From Annona cherimola (lineage: Eukaryota; Streptophyta; Magnoliopsida; Magnoliales; Annonaceae): a stretch of 64,000 bases of DNA. The stretch spans positions 93,667,137-93,731,136 of the forward strand of contig CM059972.1 of assembly GCA_030490835.1 (NCBI GenBank), read 5' to 3'. The position numbers and the translations under genes are program-made. Shown piece by piece: positions 36,378-48,929 of this stretch (within the stretch, counting starts at the first letter, position 1; each line of letters begins with the position of its first letter). The notes under the pieces were generated by a model. The model searched no databases. It had not been told where the DNA came from and saw nothing but the letters and a program-made list of their open reading frames with translations.

Positions 36378-37450
36378 TCAAGACTTCACAATGTCTGGCT
36401 GAAGACGTTAAACTTAGCGCTGATTGGGAGGCAACCCAATATTTCCCATATATGTTTGTTTCTTTTTGCAGGAAAAGAACATTTTGTTGCAAGAAAATAC
36501 TCTCGCATTATTCAATTACAGAATGACACCCCAGGTTGTCTCCTTCTCTGCTATCTTATTTTCATAAAATTATATTTATAAAAAAATAGCAATGTTTAAG
36601 TTGGGGGGTCTGGTTAGTTTAACTTGATAAATATATATATACAAAAATATTAAAATAATGATAATAATTAAAATATATATAAGAAGATAAATTAAAGTGC
36701 ACTTGCTATGCTTGGTAGTAAGTAAAGAAGAAAATTGTAATTAGTTATATTTGTAAAAATATTTTCAGGATGTTTTTGAAATTTTTATTAGCACTGATTG
36801 TACCTACACGCCAATGAACTTTGTGGGCATCCCGATAATATAATTTTTCTCTCTCATCCAAGCAAGTAATCTTTAATATCATTATAATTGATAGCTGTTA
36901 GTTATAAAAAAAAATAATAATAATAATAAAATAAAAAATCCCTAGATACCCTGAAATATGGTGAGGGGAGAATAAAAATATATATATATATAGAAAAAAA
37001 AAATGTAAAACCCCAGATATCCTGAAATATGGTGATGGGAAGAAAAACATGTTGAAAATAAAATTTTTAAAAAAAAAAATATCCCTAGATACCCTGAAAT
37101 ATGGTGAGGGGAGAAAAAAAATGAAAAAAAAAACGAGAAAAAAAAAGAGATATATATTAACTGTCACTATCATAATTTTGATATGACTATTGCTTAGCTT
37201 GGATGAGCTGAAAATAATTAATTTAATGCCCATTTATTCATTAGTACACATATGCAAGTGCTATACTCTTTTATATGCATCATGAAAAAAATATTTTACA
37301 CATATACACTAAAGAAATTTTCTTCTAAAGCTTAATATCATTATTAGCAATACACCTAGATTTTTATAAAAATTAGTAGTACACTATGATTTAAAAAAAA
37401 AAAAGGGAATAATATATTAAACTATTTCCATTGCTAAGGGACTAGCAATG
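36378..37450 (+). other. Athila 3' untranslated region with three tandem repeats
   Basis: No coding sequence, so no envelope-like gene. Three units of about 70 bp around ataccctgaaatatggtgag occur near 36945, 37015 and 37085, separated by A-rich spacers. An early copy of the purine tract, gtttaagttggggggt, also occurs at about 36594-36609, some 860 bp upstream of the real one. Confidence 0.8.
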
Positions 37451-37466
37451 TTTAAGTTGGGGGGTG
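37451..37466 (+). promoter_or_regulatory. Athila polypurine tract
   Basis: tttaagttggggggtg lies immediately before the 3' LTR and is the expected plus-strand primer site. Confidence 0.9.
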
Positions 37467-40111
37467 TGATAAGTCTAAAATTTTTCTGGTAATTTCATAT
37501 TAAATTCACACCGTTAAGTATTAAAACATTAATTAAATGCAGGTTTTAAGCGAAATTTTATGAAAATCATATTTTTGGTAGAATCTTTAATTTTAATATA
37601 AAACGGGTCATTTTGCAATATTCTTGAAAATATAAAATTATGACTCAATTTTAATGTCGAAATGTGTATTAGTTTATTAATATAATTTGGGCAAATTTAT
37701 AAAATTATTTAATTGGAAAAATCATAAATATATAACTATAATTATATTTTAAACAAAGTAAAATATTATATTTAGATAAAATAAATTAGAAGATTAAACT
37801 AAGAAGATACGTGTCATTATTGAAATTATTTACTAAAAAAATTATATTTAAACTCGTATGTTACGCTGCATGAGTACAGATGGTCGGAGCACCGCCGGAG
37901 CACCTGTTATGGTGCTCCATCTTCCCCAAAACGGCAGCTCCATGATTTTCCCCAAATTCGGCAACCGATCAGCCGAACCCACCAGCACGTCACCAGCGGC
38001 AGAAAACGCACGACAACCGCCATCTCTTCGCACCGACCGACGACTGCAAGATCAGCATCTCCGCCACAACCGACGAGCCACGCGTCGTCGATTCCAGCCG
38101 TCCGCACAGGCAAGCAGCCCGTCTTCCCCATCCGTTTTCGCCCAACCACAATCACCGGCTTGCTTCAATCTCCACCGAAAATCGACGACAGCCTGTCACA
38201 ACCAAACTCACCTCAACAGCCATGAAATTTCTAACGCCCAAAATCCGGCAACCACGATCACAGCAGCTTCTTTATTTCCGGCCAGCCCCGATCCAAAGCC
38301 GGCAACCACCTTCCAGATTTCCATTTTCCAATTTCCAGCACCGTCTTCTCCAAGCTGAAAACCCATTTTTCTGCCCAGCACCCATCCATGGCCGCTTGCG
38401 AGCTCCTCACCCTATCCATCTCCCTACGGCAGCCCCTTTCAAACCCAATTCTCCAAAGCTAAAATCGGCAGCAAAATAGATGTCTGCCCGCATTGCAGAA
38501 ATTTCAGCACCGCCATTGCAAAACCAGCAGCCATTTTTATTACGGTCATCTCCCAAGAAGACGGCGATCGCGGCGAGAGCGGAAGCTGTCCAGACGGCAC
38601 TCGGCGACGAGCTAAAGCCACCGAATCCATCTTCCACAAATCCGGCGAGCCCCTTTCTCTTCTTTCCTTCTCCGATTCTTCCGGCAGAGAGTTACAGACT
38701 CGTAGCAGCCATTATTCTCGCCGCACAACGAACCACGACAAACCATCCGGATCCCAAATTCCGCCAGCAACCAATCCCCGATTTTTAACAGCAATTTTTA
38801 CGGCAAATCAAATCAGCCGAACCACAGGTCAAACCATCTTTCGGCAAATGCAGAAACCGATCAATCACAAAAAAATCAAAATCCAAAGGGGCAAAATGCC
38901 TTAATCTCTAGCAACTGCAGCCGCCGATCAACGCCATGAGTGCTTCGCCCCAAACCCATCTTCTCCGACCAAGGCAAACCCATCAGTTTGACAGCGTCCA
39001 GCTCTTCGAGCCCACCTTCGCCACCTCCTGGCAGTATGAAACTCACCTCCTTAGCCGCAACCACAAAAATCCTCCATCTCCATTAATTTCCAGCAACCGA
39101 ATCCACTTGGTCATCCAAGCAGCAAATCGGCAATTTCATTTCCATTTTTACAAGCATTCAGCCCCGTCCACAAGTCAGCGCTTAAACCCAACTCTTCTCC
39201 ACCGAAAATAGACAGTAAACTGGCAGTTATTCCATTCGTCACCAATTTGCAGCCAAACATTTTGATTCCATCAGACAACGCAATTTGTCTAAGCACCTCC
39301 TCAGCCATCAATGCGCCGCTCCCAATTTGGATCAGCATCAGCGCTCCTCAAACTACCAGAAGAAAACCACGGCAGAAGGCAGCTGCAGTTGAAGGCAATG
39401 CGAGAATCCCACATCGGATTCCAGATTGGAGGGAGGGCCCCTCACGCACTCTATAAAAGGAGGGCCCCTCCACTCATCCCAACACAATCTCTCTCCCATC
39501 ACTTGAAGTGGGACCCATTGAGGTGGGACCCTTGCCAAGTGGGAAAATTTTAAGAGCTTGTATTGCTCATCAAAAAAGAGTGGTTTTCAAGCAAGAATTG
39601 GGGTAAGTAAATTTCTGTTAATTATAGTTTTTCTTTAATGCTTTGTAGTTGTTAATTTTAGATTTGTAATATTTAGCATAGATTTATCGCTTTATGCATT
39701 GTAATTCTTAGATTACATTTAATGCAATTTTCATTCCTGCTTTCGTAGATTAATTTCTGTAGTCTTTTAATTACTGTCCTAGTTTAGATTTAATTATTTG
39801 CAATTTCTTCTTTCCTTTCTCTGTCTCTTTCTCTCTCTTATTTATATGCTTTCTCTCTCTTCTTTCTTCTCTCTCTAATTTCTTCTCCTTTCTCCCTAAT
39901 TTCTTTCGTTTTCTTCTCTGCACCCTCTTTCACTTTTCTCTTTTATTTTTGCTTAAAATAATTCAAAATATATAGCCTCTCTGTGGATTCGACCCGACTC
40001 ACCGTTATTCTACACTATCACTCGTATAATGGTAGCTTTAATGTGTTTCGGTTAATTTAAATTAAACTGGTGATCACAGTGCTCTTAACGACAAGCACTT
40101 GGTACGCATCA
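37467..40111 (+). repeat. Athila 3' LTR
   Basis: Direct copy of 27595-30240, ending with the canonical CA and followed by the ctagc duplication. The TATA box is at 39449-39460. Differences from the 5' LTR are scattered and mostly transitions, as expected from point mutation after insertion. Confidence 0.97.
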
Positions 40112-40386
40112 CTAGCCTATCTACTTCTTCACTTGGCTCTGTTCATTCTTCGACTCGCTCGCATGCCTGAATTCTCCGTCCCTCCTGTAAAAATGAATGA
40201 AACTAAATAAATGAACTAAAAATGCCTAATTTATGCTAAAAATGCATAAAAATCACGTAATGCTCCTAAAATGCAAAGTAAGTGAAAATTTAGCTAAATG
40301 GATGGAAACTAAACCTAATCTCTTGGACTAACACGCAAAAATAGTCTGAAATAGGTCACGATAACTCGTATTTTTACGAGTTATCA

Positions 40387-42560
40387 CCAACCTAGTCCTA
40401 AAAGAAACAATCCTCTACAACCACAACATTTAAAAAGAAAAAATCTAGAGAGATTTCTACAAACATTATGGAAGTTAAAAAGTAACCAGAAAAAGTGAAA
40501 TTGTCGATAAAGGAGCAAACTACAAGGCTTGTTCAAATAGAGGAGATCTAATAAGTCTTTGGTGAGGATGATGTGGAGATATTATTCCTACAACTCATGT
40601 CAACTAGGCTATTCAAGCTACCTGGAGATATTATTCCTGCCACTCATGTCAACTAGGCTATTCGAGCTATCTACTCTAAAAAGGCCTGAAGAAGTTGGGC
40701 TTACTACTCATCAGTGATATTACAGCTATCATCGATATGTTAGTCACCCAACTAAGAAATGCTAGAATCTTTAGGAAATATTACAAGATAACATTGAGAA
40801 GGGGATTATTAAACTTAGTCCCGTAGTATAAGTTTCATCAAATGTCATAACAGTTAAGATGACTGATAAAGATGACTAGGAAGCAGTTTGAAAATAGCTA
40901 AGTCTGAAACGAACAAAAAGGTGCCTAAAAAAATCTATATTAAGAAAATAAAAGGGTTACGAATAAGGTCATTCTCCCTTTCCTTCCAAGGTATCTGAGG
41001 CAATCTTCACGAATTCGGTCATTCCTGGTTATCGACTTCCTTCAGCCCGAGTTATTATTTCCATCTACTAATGTCTTGCTAGTAGATCACCTTGTCAAGT
41101 AAAAGAAAGATATATACTTGAAAAATTATCAAGTATTACTCTAGACGAGTTTCTCGAAGACGGTCTATTCTAGGACTTAAACAACAACAAGGATGAAGAA
41201 ATTGCCAATCTAAGAGAATTTCCCAAGAATGGTTCATTTTGGGACTTGGATAGTAATAAAGATAAGACAAAAGTTTGCTATCACATCAATATATCCTTGT
41301 TCAACCCTATAACGCGACAAAGGACTACTTCATCTCTCATCCCTCACTATACCAAATTTGAGGTTGAGGTGTCGCTGGTAAACCATATCATCACCTACTT
41401 GTGAAAATCTCGGCCACTACCGGCATCTTGGGAAGTTAGAGTGGGATGCTTTTGGTATTCACTTGGAGAATCAGTGATGATTTGGCATCATGACAATCAT
41501 TTCGAAGAAGTCACAGAGTGGATAATCTTGGTAGATATATTCTTAATCCGCTTCTTATCAAGGCATAGGGACCAATTCCCTAGAAATTATTTGGGGGAAT
41601 ACAATATAGTCAAGAATCCACTGCTAATTACATGAATTATTTTGCTGATAGCACATCAAGTGATCCCTCGGTCATAAGCATACCTGAACCTAAAATGATC
41701 TCGGAGTACCTTTCGGATGCAGTATGTCCTCTTTTAGGCAATGGGTACAAAATTTTTGAAGCCAAAACGTTCATTAAGGTAATCCGTAGGGTTGGTAGCA
41801 AAGGTCATAAGCAAGATGCAATTTTTAGTGATGCTGAAATTTTTTGGAGAATGAATTAACTCCAAGTTCTACATGTGTTAAAGATAAATGATGCATCCAT
41901 TCTTCGAGTGTTCCCCTTCCTAACTGAAGAGTTAGGTTATGATTGGCCACACATATTGTTGTTCCATGAGAATCAAAAGTACGCCTTGCCACACTTGCAT
42001 AACTATGCATGTGCAGTCTGTCAAATGGGACAAACAGAACAGTTCATACTCTAATATTTTGTTCTAAGCTTGGCTCATGACAGTTGGGCCATTCTCTAGA
42101 TCTCCTCATTCCAGAGGAAGCATTTGGTCCATAGAAAGAGCTGGCTGATTTGTTTATTCACAGATTCCATAATTATCACACTGAGTTTCCTCCAGAGATG
42201 ATCGAAGCAATGCACCCTCAATTAGGGAAATCTCAATATGAATACATCTTATGATAGATAAATCGCAGGATGATCAACCAGTATTTGATAAAGAAGAAAG
42301 TATGGTCCACCAGTGTGTTAAGTCAATGAAGCGTAATTTCCTAGAAATTCTAAGAATGCAAGTATTTTTCTTAGACATGTTGCGAACATTAGCCATAGAC
42401 ATTCAAGACTCTGCCTCCAATAATATGATGCAAGTCGAAGATGATGTGTTGTCAATCCTTAGGTCTGGTCGAATCATACCAAAAAATAAGGGTAAAGCTC
42501 CGGTGCGAGATACACGTGCTAAGCCAGAACTGCCTGAGAAGACCAATCATGAAAAGCCAT
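40387..42560 (+). pseudogene. Gag-region remnant of the giant Tat-like element
   Basis: Decayed plus-strand coding DNA with stops and frameshifts continuing from 26321. The best-preserved part is a 175-codon frame at 42251-42778 that passes into the protease region. It holds a spacer typical of Tat gag-protease linkers (YDVLGHLKRLPARLSIYDAL near 42570-42630). An open frame near 41441-41860 is a fragment of the same coding region. No zinc knuckle was recognised. Confidence 0.6.
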
Positions 42561-43170
42561 CAGTTAGTTATGATGTGCTCGGCCACTTGAAGCGACTTCC
42601 TGCTCGACTTAGTATCTATGATGCTTTGCAGCTATCACGAGAGGCTAGAGATGCATTAGTCACTACTTTGACTGATCAAAATGTATGCCTTGCTTACCTA
42701 GTCGACACAGCTGAACGCGATGAGATCATTTCATTCACTGTTGAAGATATGTTACTCAGAGATGTCAATCATAACTGACCCTTATATGTTATGGGTAACT
42801 TGGCTGGCGAGTTACTAAATCAAATCATGATCGATGCTAGGTTTGCAATTAATATCTTGCCTCTTTGGACACTCAAGAGGATCGAAATATCCCCTTTAAC
42901 ATTAAAAGACACCAGTGTGGTGATTCATGGATTTAGTTAAGGAACTCTAAAGGCTATGGGCCTAATTGAGTTAGAACTGAGTATAGAAGACTTCTATACT
43001 GGAATCTCGTACTTTATAATCAATGCTCCAACCTCATACAACTTGTTACTAGGAAGACCCTAGCTCCATAGCAACATGATTGTCGCTTCAACAATGCATC
43101 AATGCTTTAAATATTGCAAAGATGGAGTAAAGAAAAGAATTTTTACTGATCATAAGCCAGTTACGACAGC
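42560..43170 (+). pseudogene. Tat-like protease remnant
   Basis: A Tat-type aspartic protease can be followed: INILPLWTLKR after the active-site region, then SYNLLLGRP and a conserved STMHQCFKYCKDGVKKR tail that is typical of this clade. The active site, usually DGGS, reads DARF at about 42832-42843. In-frame stops fall at 42776, near 42939 and near 43062. It is inactive. Confidence 0.75.
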
Positions 43171-44209
43171 AGAAGCATTCTACTCTAATGCTAAGTATCT
43201 GCTGACAACACTCCTACAAACGCAGTTGAAGCAACAATGTCGAAAAGTCAACAAGTGGTATCCCCCAGTAAAAACAGACACTTTTCCAAAAGATAAAAAG
43301 ATGGAAGGTTGAGGTCATGGTCGAGGACGAGGTCATTAACAAGAGACGACAGAACCAAGGGCGGAATTTTAGACAAAATTCAAAAATATGAGTCTCGACC
43401 CAGTGCAGCCACTGCACAAAAATGACAGGGTCAGCCATAACACATCTTACCAGCTATAGCAACACTACTGCAGATTCATGGTTCTACTTAGACCTGGAAG
43501 TCCTGAAAACAGTTGTTAAATTTCCTTGAGTCGATCCCCCCGGGTTTGAGGTGGATCTAGAAGCTCTTTGGAGTTCCAGAGCCAGGCCAAGGAGGAAGCC
43601 GAGTTACTTTGTCATAATAGTGACAAAATGGCCACTTAAGCCACTAAACAAAACCAAAAATTAGGATTTCATTCGATGAGGTCTTGGCAATGTTTTTCAG
43701 GTTTAATGTGTCTACTCTAAGTGTGCAGGAATCTCAAGATGAGAACTTTGCTAAAACATACTTTGTTAAGCAGTATGGCAAAGTCTATGGTAGTCCAAAC
43801 AAGTCATCCTATTTACCAATTGTCAGGCCCAAGAAATGGAGCTTCCATTGTTACAACAAAGGAAGCAAGAAGATCATGGACCTGATGGGAGTTTAATCCA
43901 ACGAACCACATTTTTCATGTCTCAAAAATGACAACCCGATCCCATTATCCAAAAGGCCCCCTGGTTATCAAAAGGGTAACAAAAGATTTGGCATCGGATA
44001 CAAAGAAGAAGATGATGGTGACTTCGTTGCGAAAGCTCTAGCAACAATGAAGAAGCATTAATGGAACCAAAGGACGCTCCACCTACAATTGAGGATGGAG
44101 GATAGCCTACCATTGATGTTCTTGAAGAATTCAATCTTGGGGCTGAGGAGAACCCTAGGCCCATTTTCATCACTAAAAACCTACAAGAAGGAAATAAGGC
44201 GATATTGAA

Positions 44210-44850
44210 GCAACTCTTGAGTGAATTTTAAAGATGTCTTCGCCTGGAGGTATACTGAAATGTCAAGACTAGACCTGACAGTTGCAATGCACCATTTACA
44301 TATTACATGGGATAAGAAGCCAATCAAGCAAACACCGAGAAGTCTCCAACCAGAACTCGAAGAGCAAATCATTAAAGAAGTTGACAAACTCATCGATGTC
44401 GGATCATTCAATAAATCAAATTCCCAAGATGGATTTCAAGCATTGTCCCTGTCAAAAAGAAAAATGGAAAAATCTGAATTTTTTGTTGATTTTTGAGACA
44501 TAAATGAAGTATGCTTAAAGGATGAGTTTTCCCTTCCTTTTTCGATTTGCTGATCGACAGTGCAGCTTTGTATCACATCTTCTCATTCATGGATGGGTAT
44601 TCTAGCTATAACCTAATCAAGATGGCTCTAGCAGATGAAGCTGCAACTGCATTTCCAACTCCAATGGGTGTCTTCTATTATAACATTATGCCCTTCGGGC
44701 TCAAGAATGTCAACGCAACCTATCAGAGAGCTATGCAAACCATATTTTATAACATTTTGCATAAACATGTTGAATGCTATGTCGAAGACTTAGATCGGTA
44801 TTTGTTGGTTTAAGAAAATATGATCTCAAGATGAATCCTCTCAAATGTGT
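44210..44850 (+). pseudogene. Tat-like reverse transcriptase remnant
   Basis: Recognisable from FKDVFAWRYTEM (44224) through SFMDGYSSYNLIKMA (44583) and MPFGLKNVNATYQRAM (44690). The catalytic motif reads YVED at 44777-44788 instead of YVDD, and there are frameshifts and stops (for example near 44495). It belongs to the same coding line as the protease upstream. Confidence 0.8.
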
Positions 44851-45079
44851 ATTTGGACTATCATCTGGAAAATTTCTCGGTTTACAGTACGCCAAAAGGG
44901 AATCGAGGTCGATCCACTTAAGATAAAAGCAATTTAAAATATGCTACCTACATGTAACCTCAAAGAACTTAAAACCTATAAGTCCAGGTATCTTATATTT
45001 GGCGCTTCATCTCTAATTTTTCTGGTTGATATTAGCCATTTCACAAGTTAATGAAAAAAGATATGACATTATAATGGGA

Positions 45080-45545
45080 TAAAAATTATCAATGAGCATT
45101 TGAAGATATTAAAGAGTTGCTGTAAAAATCTCCTATTTTGACAACCCTAGTCAAAGGAAAGTCACTTATTCTTTACATTGTTATCAATCCACAATCACTG
45201 GAGGCATTACTCGCCCAAGAGAATGCCCAAGGTAAAAAATAAGTTGCATATTATCTCAGTCATCAATTATTACAAGTCGAGTGCAGTTATTCTTCAATTG
45301 AGAAAATTTGTCTAGCATTAGTCTTTGTGGCTCAAAAGCTAAGACACTACTTTCTCATGCATCAGATTATTTTAATCTCGAAGGCTAACTTTCTCAAATT
45401 TTTGATCACCGGACCAATGCTTTTAGGGCACCTGCCAAAATGGTCATTGTTGTTAGCCGAATTTGACATCCAGTATGTACATCAAAAAGCGATGAAAGGT
45501 CAAATATTAGCAGACTTCCTGGCTGCCTGTATGCTTAAAGAAGAA
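45080..45545 (+). pseudogene. RNase H remnant of the giant element
   Basis: The C-terminal half of a Gypsy RNase H is legible: SSIEKICLALVFVAQKLRHY near 45296, then PKWSLLLAEFDIQYV and the closing KGQILADFLA. The N-terminal catalytic aspartate region is decayed, with a stop near 45240. Confidence 0.7.
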
Positions 45546-45609
45546 TTTTCTATTTTAGAAAATCTACCTAATGAGGAAGTTTTCTATGTAAATGACAGTC
45601 CATTGTAGC

Positions 45610-45830
45610 AAATGTACTTTGATAGTGCTTCAAAGCCATCTGGAGCTGGTGTTGAAATTGTCACAGTTTTACCTCATAAGGACTTATTCATACACTCATT
45701 TTTTTGCAAAAAAGGAGCAGCAAACAATGAAGCTGAATACGAGGCTTTCATCATTGGTGTAGAACTTCTCTTGCAATCAAATATTTTATTTGTACAAATA
45801 TTTGGAGATTCAAAGTTGGTCATTAAATAA
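45610..45830 (+). pseudogene. Additional archaeal-type RNase H domain remnant
   Basis: A second RNase H follows the first: YFDSASKPSGAG at 45615, NNEAEYEAFIIGVE at about 45723 and GDSKLV at about 45807. These carry the D, E and D positions of the archaeal/plant-type RNase H fold. A dual RNase H is a known trait of the Tat clade and supports classification. The domain ends at a stop at 45828. Confidence 0.8.
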
Positions 45831-45834
45831 TTAA

Positions 45835-46560
45835 ATGATCAATACACAAGATCGTTTATCGTTATGATGTTCCTTACCAAATCACCTCGGATAATGTCAC
45901 GTCATTCAAAAATGACTAAGTAGACCAACTATGCTTGAAGTTTGGAATCAAATAAGTGTTCTCATTGTCATATTATCCACAACGAAATATCCAAGCAGAG
46001 GCATTTAACAAAAATATTAATTGAATCCTGAAGAGAACCACAGTAAAGAACAAACATGATTGGCATGAGAGATTTTTTGAAGCATTGTGGGCTTATAGAA
46101 CTACGCATTGAACTGCAACGGGCATGATGCTATATTTATTACTCTTTGGTGCCAAAGCAGTTTTACTAGTAGAGACCCAGTTAACGTTCCTTAGAGTTGT
46201 CATCCATTTTGGGTTGACTACTGAACAACAAGCCAAGCTTCGTTTTAATGAACTTGAGGCGCTAGATGAAAAGCAAGTCCAAGCGCGACAACGGATCAAT
46301 TTCTATCAAGCTCAAATGGTCGAAGCATACAACAAAGTCATGCGCATTGCTTATTTAAAAGAGGTGATTCAGTGCTAAAGCTGCGGACAGAGCTCATTGT
46401 CGAGGTAAACTTACTGACAAATTTGAGCCTAAATGGAAAGGACCTTGTATTGTTGAAAAAGTCTATAGAAATGGCGCATATGAAATTATAAATTGTGAAA
46501 GCAAAGTTAAAGTAACAATAAATAGAAAATACTTTAAAAGATATTATCCATGAAGATTAC
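45835..46560 (+). pseudogene. Integrase remnant, N-terminus missing
   Basis: The zinc-finger and first catalytic Asp regions are absent. What remains starts near TSDN (45889), continues past the glutamate motif region (QAEAFNK, about 45991) and ALWAYRTTH (46082). It ends in a C-terminal part with KLRFNELEALDEKQ and a closing region near 46380-46550. Stops interrupt it several times. Confidence 0.7.
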
Positions 46561-46699
46561 AAAGTAATTATACATTGAAATTTTGTAAAAGGGTCTCCAT
46601 GGTCTCCCTTGTGGAAGGAAGTGACTCTTTCAGTGTTTGAAGGAAGTTCACCACATCAGCAGAGGGACTGTGTATACTCGAAGCTCCTCAACCTTAGCC
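46561..46699. other. Junction between plus-strand pol and antisense gene, no gene seen
   Basis: Short spacer after the integrase relic; the convergent antisense frame ends near 46716. Confidence 0.4.
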
Positions 46700-47682
46700 T
46701 CTAATGTCGAGAGGTCCTAATCCATTGAATCAATGCTTTCACTATAAAGATCAGCTTTGACTTGGAGTGTGTTAGAAGCTGAAACCAATGAACTCAATTT
46801 ATATTTATCTATGAAGATGGATGTGATAATGCGGCGAACTTCATCTTGCTTCTTTGTTATGAAACCTCGGATGACATCGGCAATTTTTCTCTTGTCCTCT
46901 GCTTCTTGTGTAATCAAAAGATGTTGTTCTTGAAGTTTAGTGAGGCGATCTCTACACCCAATGACATCACATTTCGCTGATACCAAGTCCTCTACAAAAA
47001 CCAAAGACCTCACAGCTGCCTCAAGCTCATGCTAAAAGCACAAAGCTTCTCCCGCGAGAATATGACATTACCAAAACTAGAGAACCTAAGTTGAAGCTTG
47101 TTCAGAATCATGGAAAAATCTTCACAAATATTCAATGCTTCGATAACATCATCGGGGGAATCCATAGTGCTCAAAGAAGAAAAAATGCATCCTTGAAGTA
47201 GGGGTGGGAATCGAGGCAGGTCAGGACAGGTCAAGGTGTGCCCAACCCTGACCCTAACTTTCAAAAATCTAGTTCGACCCTTATTTTTTTCCGGGTCGGG
47301 ACAAGATCGGTTTAACTCTTTTTTTTTTACTAGGTCTCGGGACAAAATTTGGGTCGAGAACGGGTCGGTTTCGGGACGACGGGTCGGGTAAAAATTACGG
47401 GTCAAGTATGAAATTTTTAAGAATTTATGAACCTATCAAGTATAAAGACAAATCTATATTAAATTTAACTATTATATGCTTCAATCTATTATTAATCAGT
47501 CAAAGTAAAACATAAATCCTTAAATAAAACATGAATATTTATTCACCTATATAAGAACAAGTTAATGAAACATACCTTCGGGGTAGGTTTAAAAAATATA
47601 TTATATAATGAACTTGAACGGGATGGATTTATACGAACAAGGTAACAGTTGTGGGTTGTAGTGTGTCTTGTTGTCATGAGAG

Positions 47683-47848
47683 TGGTCCAAGTGGTTTGAC
47701 GAATATTTAATTATTTATCCAAAGTTAGTCTCATCAGTTGCGTAGTGGAGCGACGCCGTGAAGAGTGGTCCAAGTGGTTGGACAAATATTTAATTATTTA
47801 TCCAAAGTTAGTCTCATCAGTTGTGTAGTGGAGGAGCGACGCTGTGAA
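47683..47848 (+). repeat. Tandem duplication of about 80 bp inside the hAT element
   Basis: Two adjacent copies begin gagtggtccaagtggtt (47683 and 47763) and end gacgc.gtgaa, differing at only a few sites, including a 3-bp gga insertion in the second. Confidence 0.9.
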
Positions 47849-48266
47849 AAAAATTGCCAATATAAAGAAGTTTTCATGTCGTATAATACCAATAAAAAAA
47901 AGAACTTTTTTTTAAATGTAAAATATAAATGCAAAAGATGTATGTAGCTTTGATGTATTTTCATACAACCATCTACTAATAATGCAATTTAGTATCCCAC
48001 TATCTTTGTTGCATTGTTTAGAAATAGGAAATATTATGATTATAAATGTCATCAATGAAAAGCAGAGGTTTTAGGGAGAGATGAAAACATGTATGAATAA
48101 TGTTTAAAACCATATGTTTTGGATGGCCTGATCCTAGTTTTCCTTTGCAAGAAAAATAAAATTAACATATTCATAGCAGTTCTGTACCGGTGGTGGTGGA
48201 AATCATAAACTAGCAGCACCACCTTGGTGTGGTATTGAAAAACATTATTTCAAAAAAGGCAAAAAA

Positions 48267-48348
48267 TCCAACCTGCCAGATTCGAACCAGCGACCTAAGG
48301 ATCATCTGCAGCTACTACAGTCCGCTCTACTAACTGAGCTAAGTTCGG
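48267..48348 (-). tRNA. tRNA-Tyr(GTA) with intron, probable pseudogene
   Basis: On the minus strand the D arm (TAGCTCAGTTAGTAGAGC), GTA anticodon, a short intron of about 12 bases, the variable region and T arm (GGTTCGAATC) match plant nuclear tRNA-Tyr, and a TTTTTT terminator follows at once. Compared with the canonical plant tRNA, three bases are missing between GAGCGG and ACTGTAG. This shortens the anticodon stem to about three pairs, and the acceptor stem has one A-G mismatch. It lies inside the non-autonomous hAT element, so it was probably captured. Confidence 0.8.
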
Positions 48349-48929
48349 TTTGTCTTTTACAATATGACTTATTCAATAGTTATGCAGTCGCTTCCATGCC
48401 GATTCAGCGGGTCAGCGGGTATAAGTGGGTCGGGATCCGGTAGGTTCGCCCCGACCCGCATTTTGTAGAAATTTCTAAACCCTTGGCCCGCCCGGGCCCG
48501 CCGGGTACATAACCTCGACGCGCTCCGGTATAAAATAGGGGCGGGTCACGGGTTGACCCGCCCCGATTCCCACCCCTACCTTGAAGTATGTCACTGCACA
48601 CCTTAGACGCTTGAGATTCAGTTGCCTTAATCGCTCATACCCGATTACTCTTAAAGTTGAAATGAAATGATGCAAATGGTTCAAGACATGATTTTTAACA
48701 TCAGAAAGCTGGCGAGTCTCACTTGAGTTCGCGCCAGTGTTAGGGCCAATTGAATTAAAATGAGGACCACCTGATCGACCAAATCCAGAAGTTGATAAGT
48801 GACGAGCTAAAAAGATTAGAGCGACAAGTCGACCAGAAAAAATCCTAAATACAAAAATGTGATAATACCTAGTGACAGGAGAGAAATAGGCAATGCCTCC
48901 ATTGGTATATCAACTAGTGTTGTATCCTC

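Larger units (their letters stand above)
27595..40111 (+). mobile_element. Young, apparently complete Athila-type Gypsy retrotransposon (12.5 kb)
   Basis: Near-identical LTRs (27595-30240 and 37467-40111), a tRNA-Asp primer-binding site, an uninterrupted gag-pol frame, a polypurine tract and a perfect ctagc target duplication (27590-27594, 40112-40116). Between the LTRs I count about nine substitutions and one single-base indel in 2,645 bp. The order protease, RT, RNase H, integrase makes it Gypsy. The DLGAS protease, FMDD reverse transcriptase and tRNA-Asp primer site place it with Athila. There is no envelope-like ORF after pol, unlike some Athila elements. Confidence 0.97.
26322..40386 (-). 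mobile_element. Solo LTR with terminal hairpin (second copy), host of the Athila element
   Basis: TGACGAAC...GAGTTATCA aligns throughout with 20038-21682, including the terminal hairpin (gataactcgta/tacgagttatc near 40362-40386) and the GGCGCC units. It is split at 27594/40112 by the Athila element; without it the LTR is about 1,543 bp. The flanking 5-mers are ttaac and ccaac, an imperfect duplication. Nearby, aacctagtcc occurs on both sides (26306-26315, 40389-40398), best explained by a pre-existing short tandem repeat at the target. Confidence 0.85.
47199..48578. mobile_element. Non-autonomous hAT element, 1,380 bp
   Basis: The perfect inverted ends taggggtgggaatcg and cgattcccaccccta are flanked by a perfect 8-bp duplication, ccttgaag, at 47191-47198 and 48579-48586. 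Both are hAT hallmarks. Sub-terminal DNA at each end is filled with gggtcgggt-type words, as in other hAT elements where they bind transposase. Inside are an 80-bp tandem duplication (47683-47848) and a tRNA-Tyr-like sequence. No transposase. Confidence 0.95.

Noticed and set aside
36378..37450. Envelope-like gene of the Athila element
   Set aside because: No open frame of useful length between pol and the 3' LTR; the region is repetitive and AT-rich.
48267..48348. A functional tRNA-Tyr gene
   Set aside because: Three bases are missing from the anticodon stem and it lies inside a transposon; kept only as a probable pseudogene.
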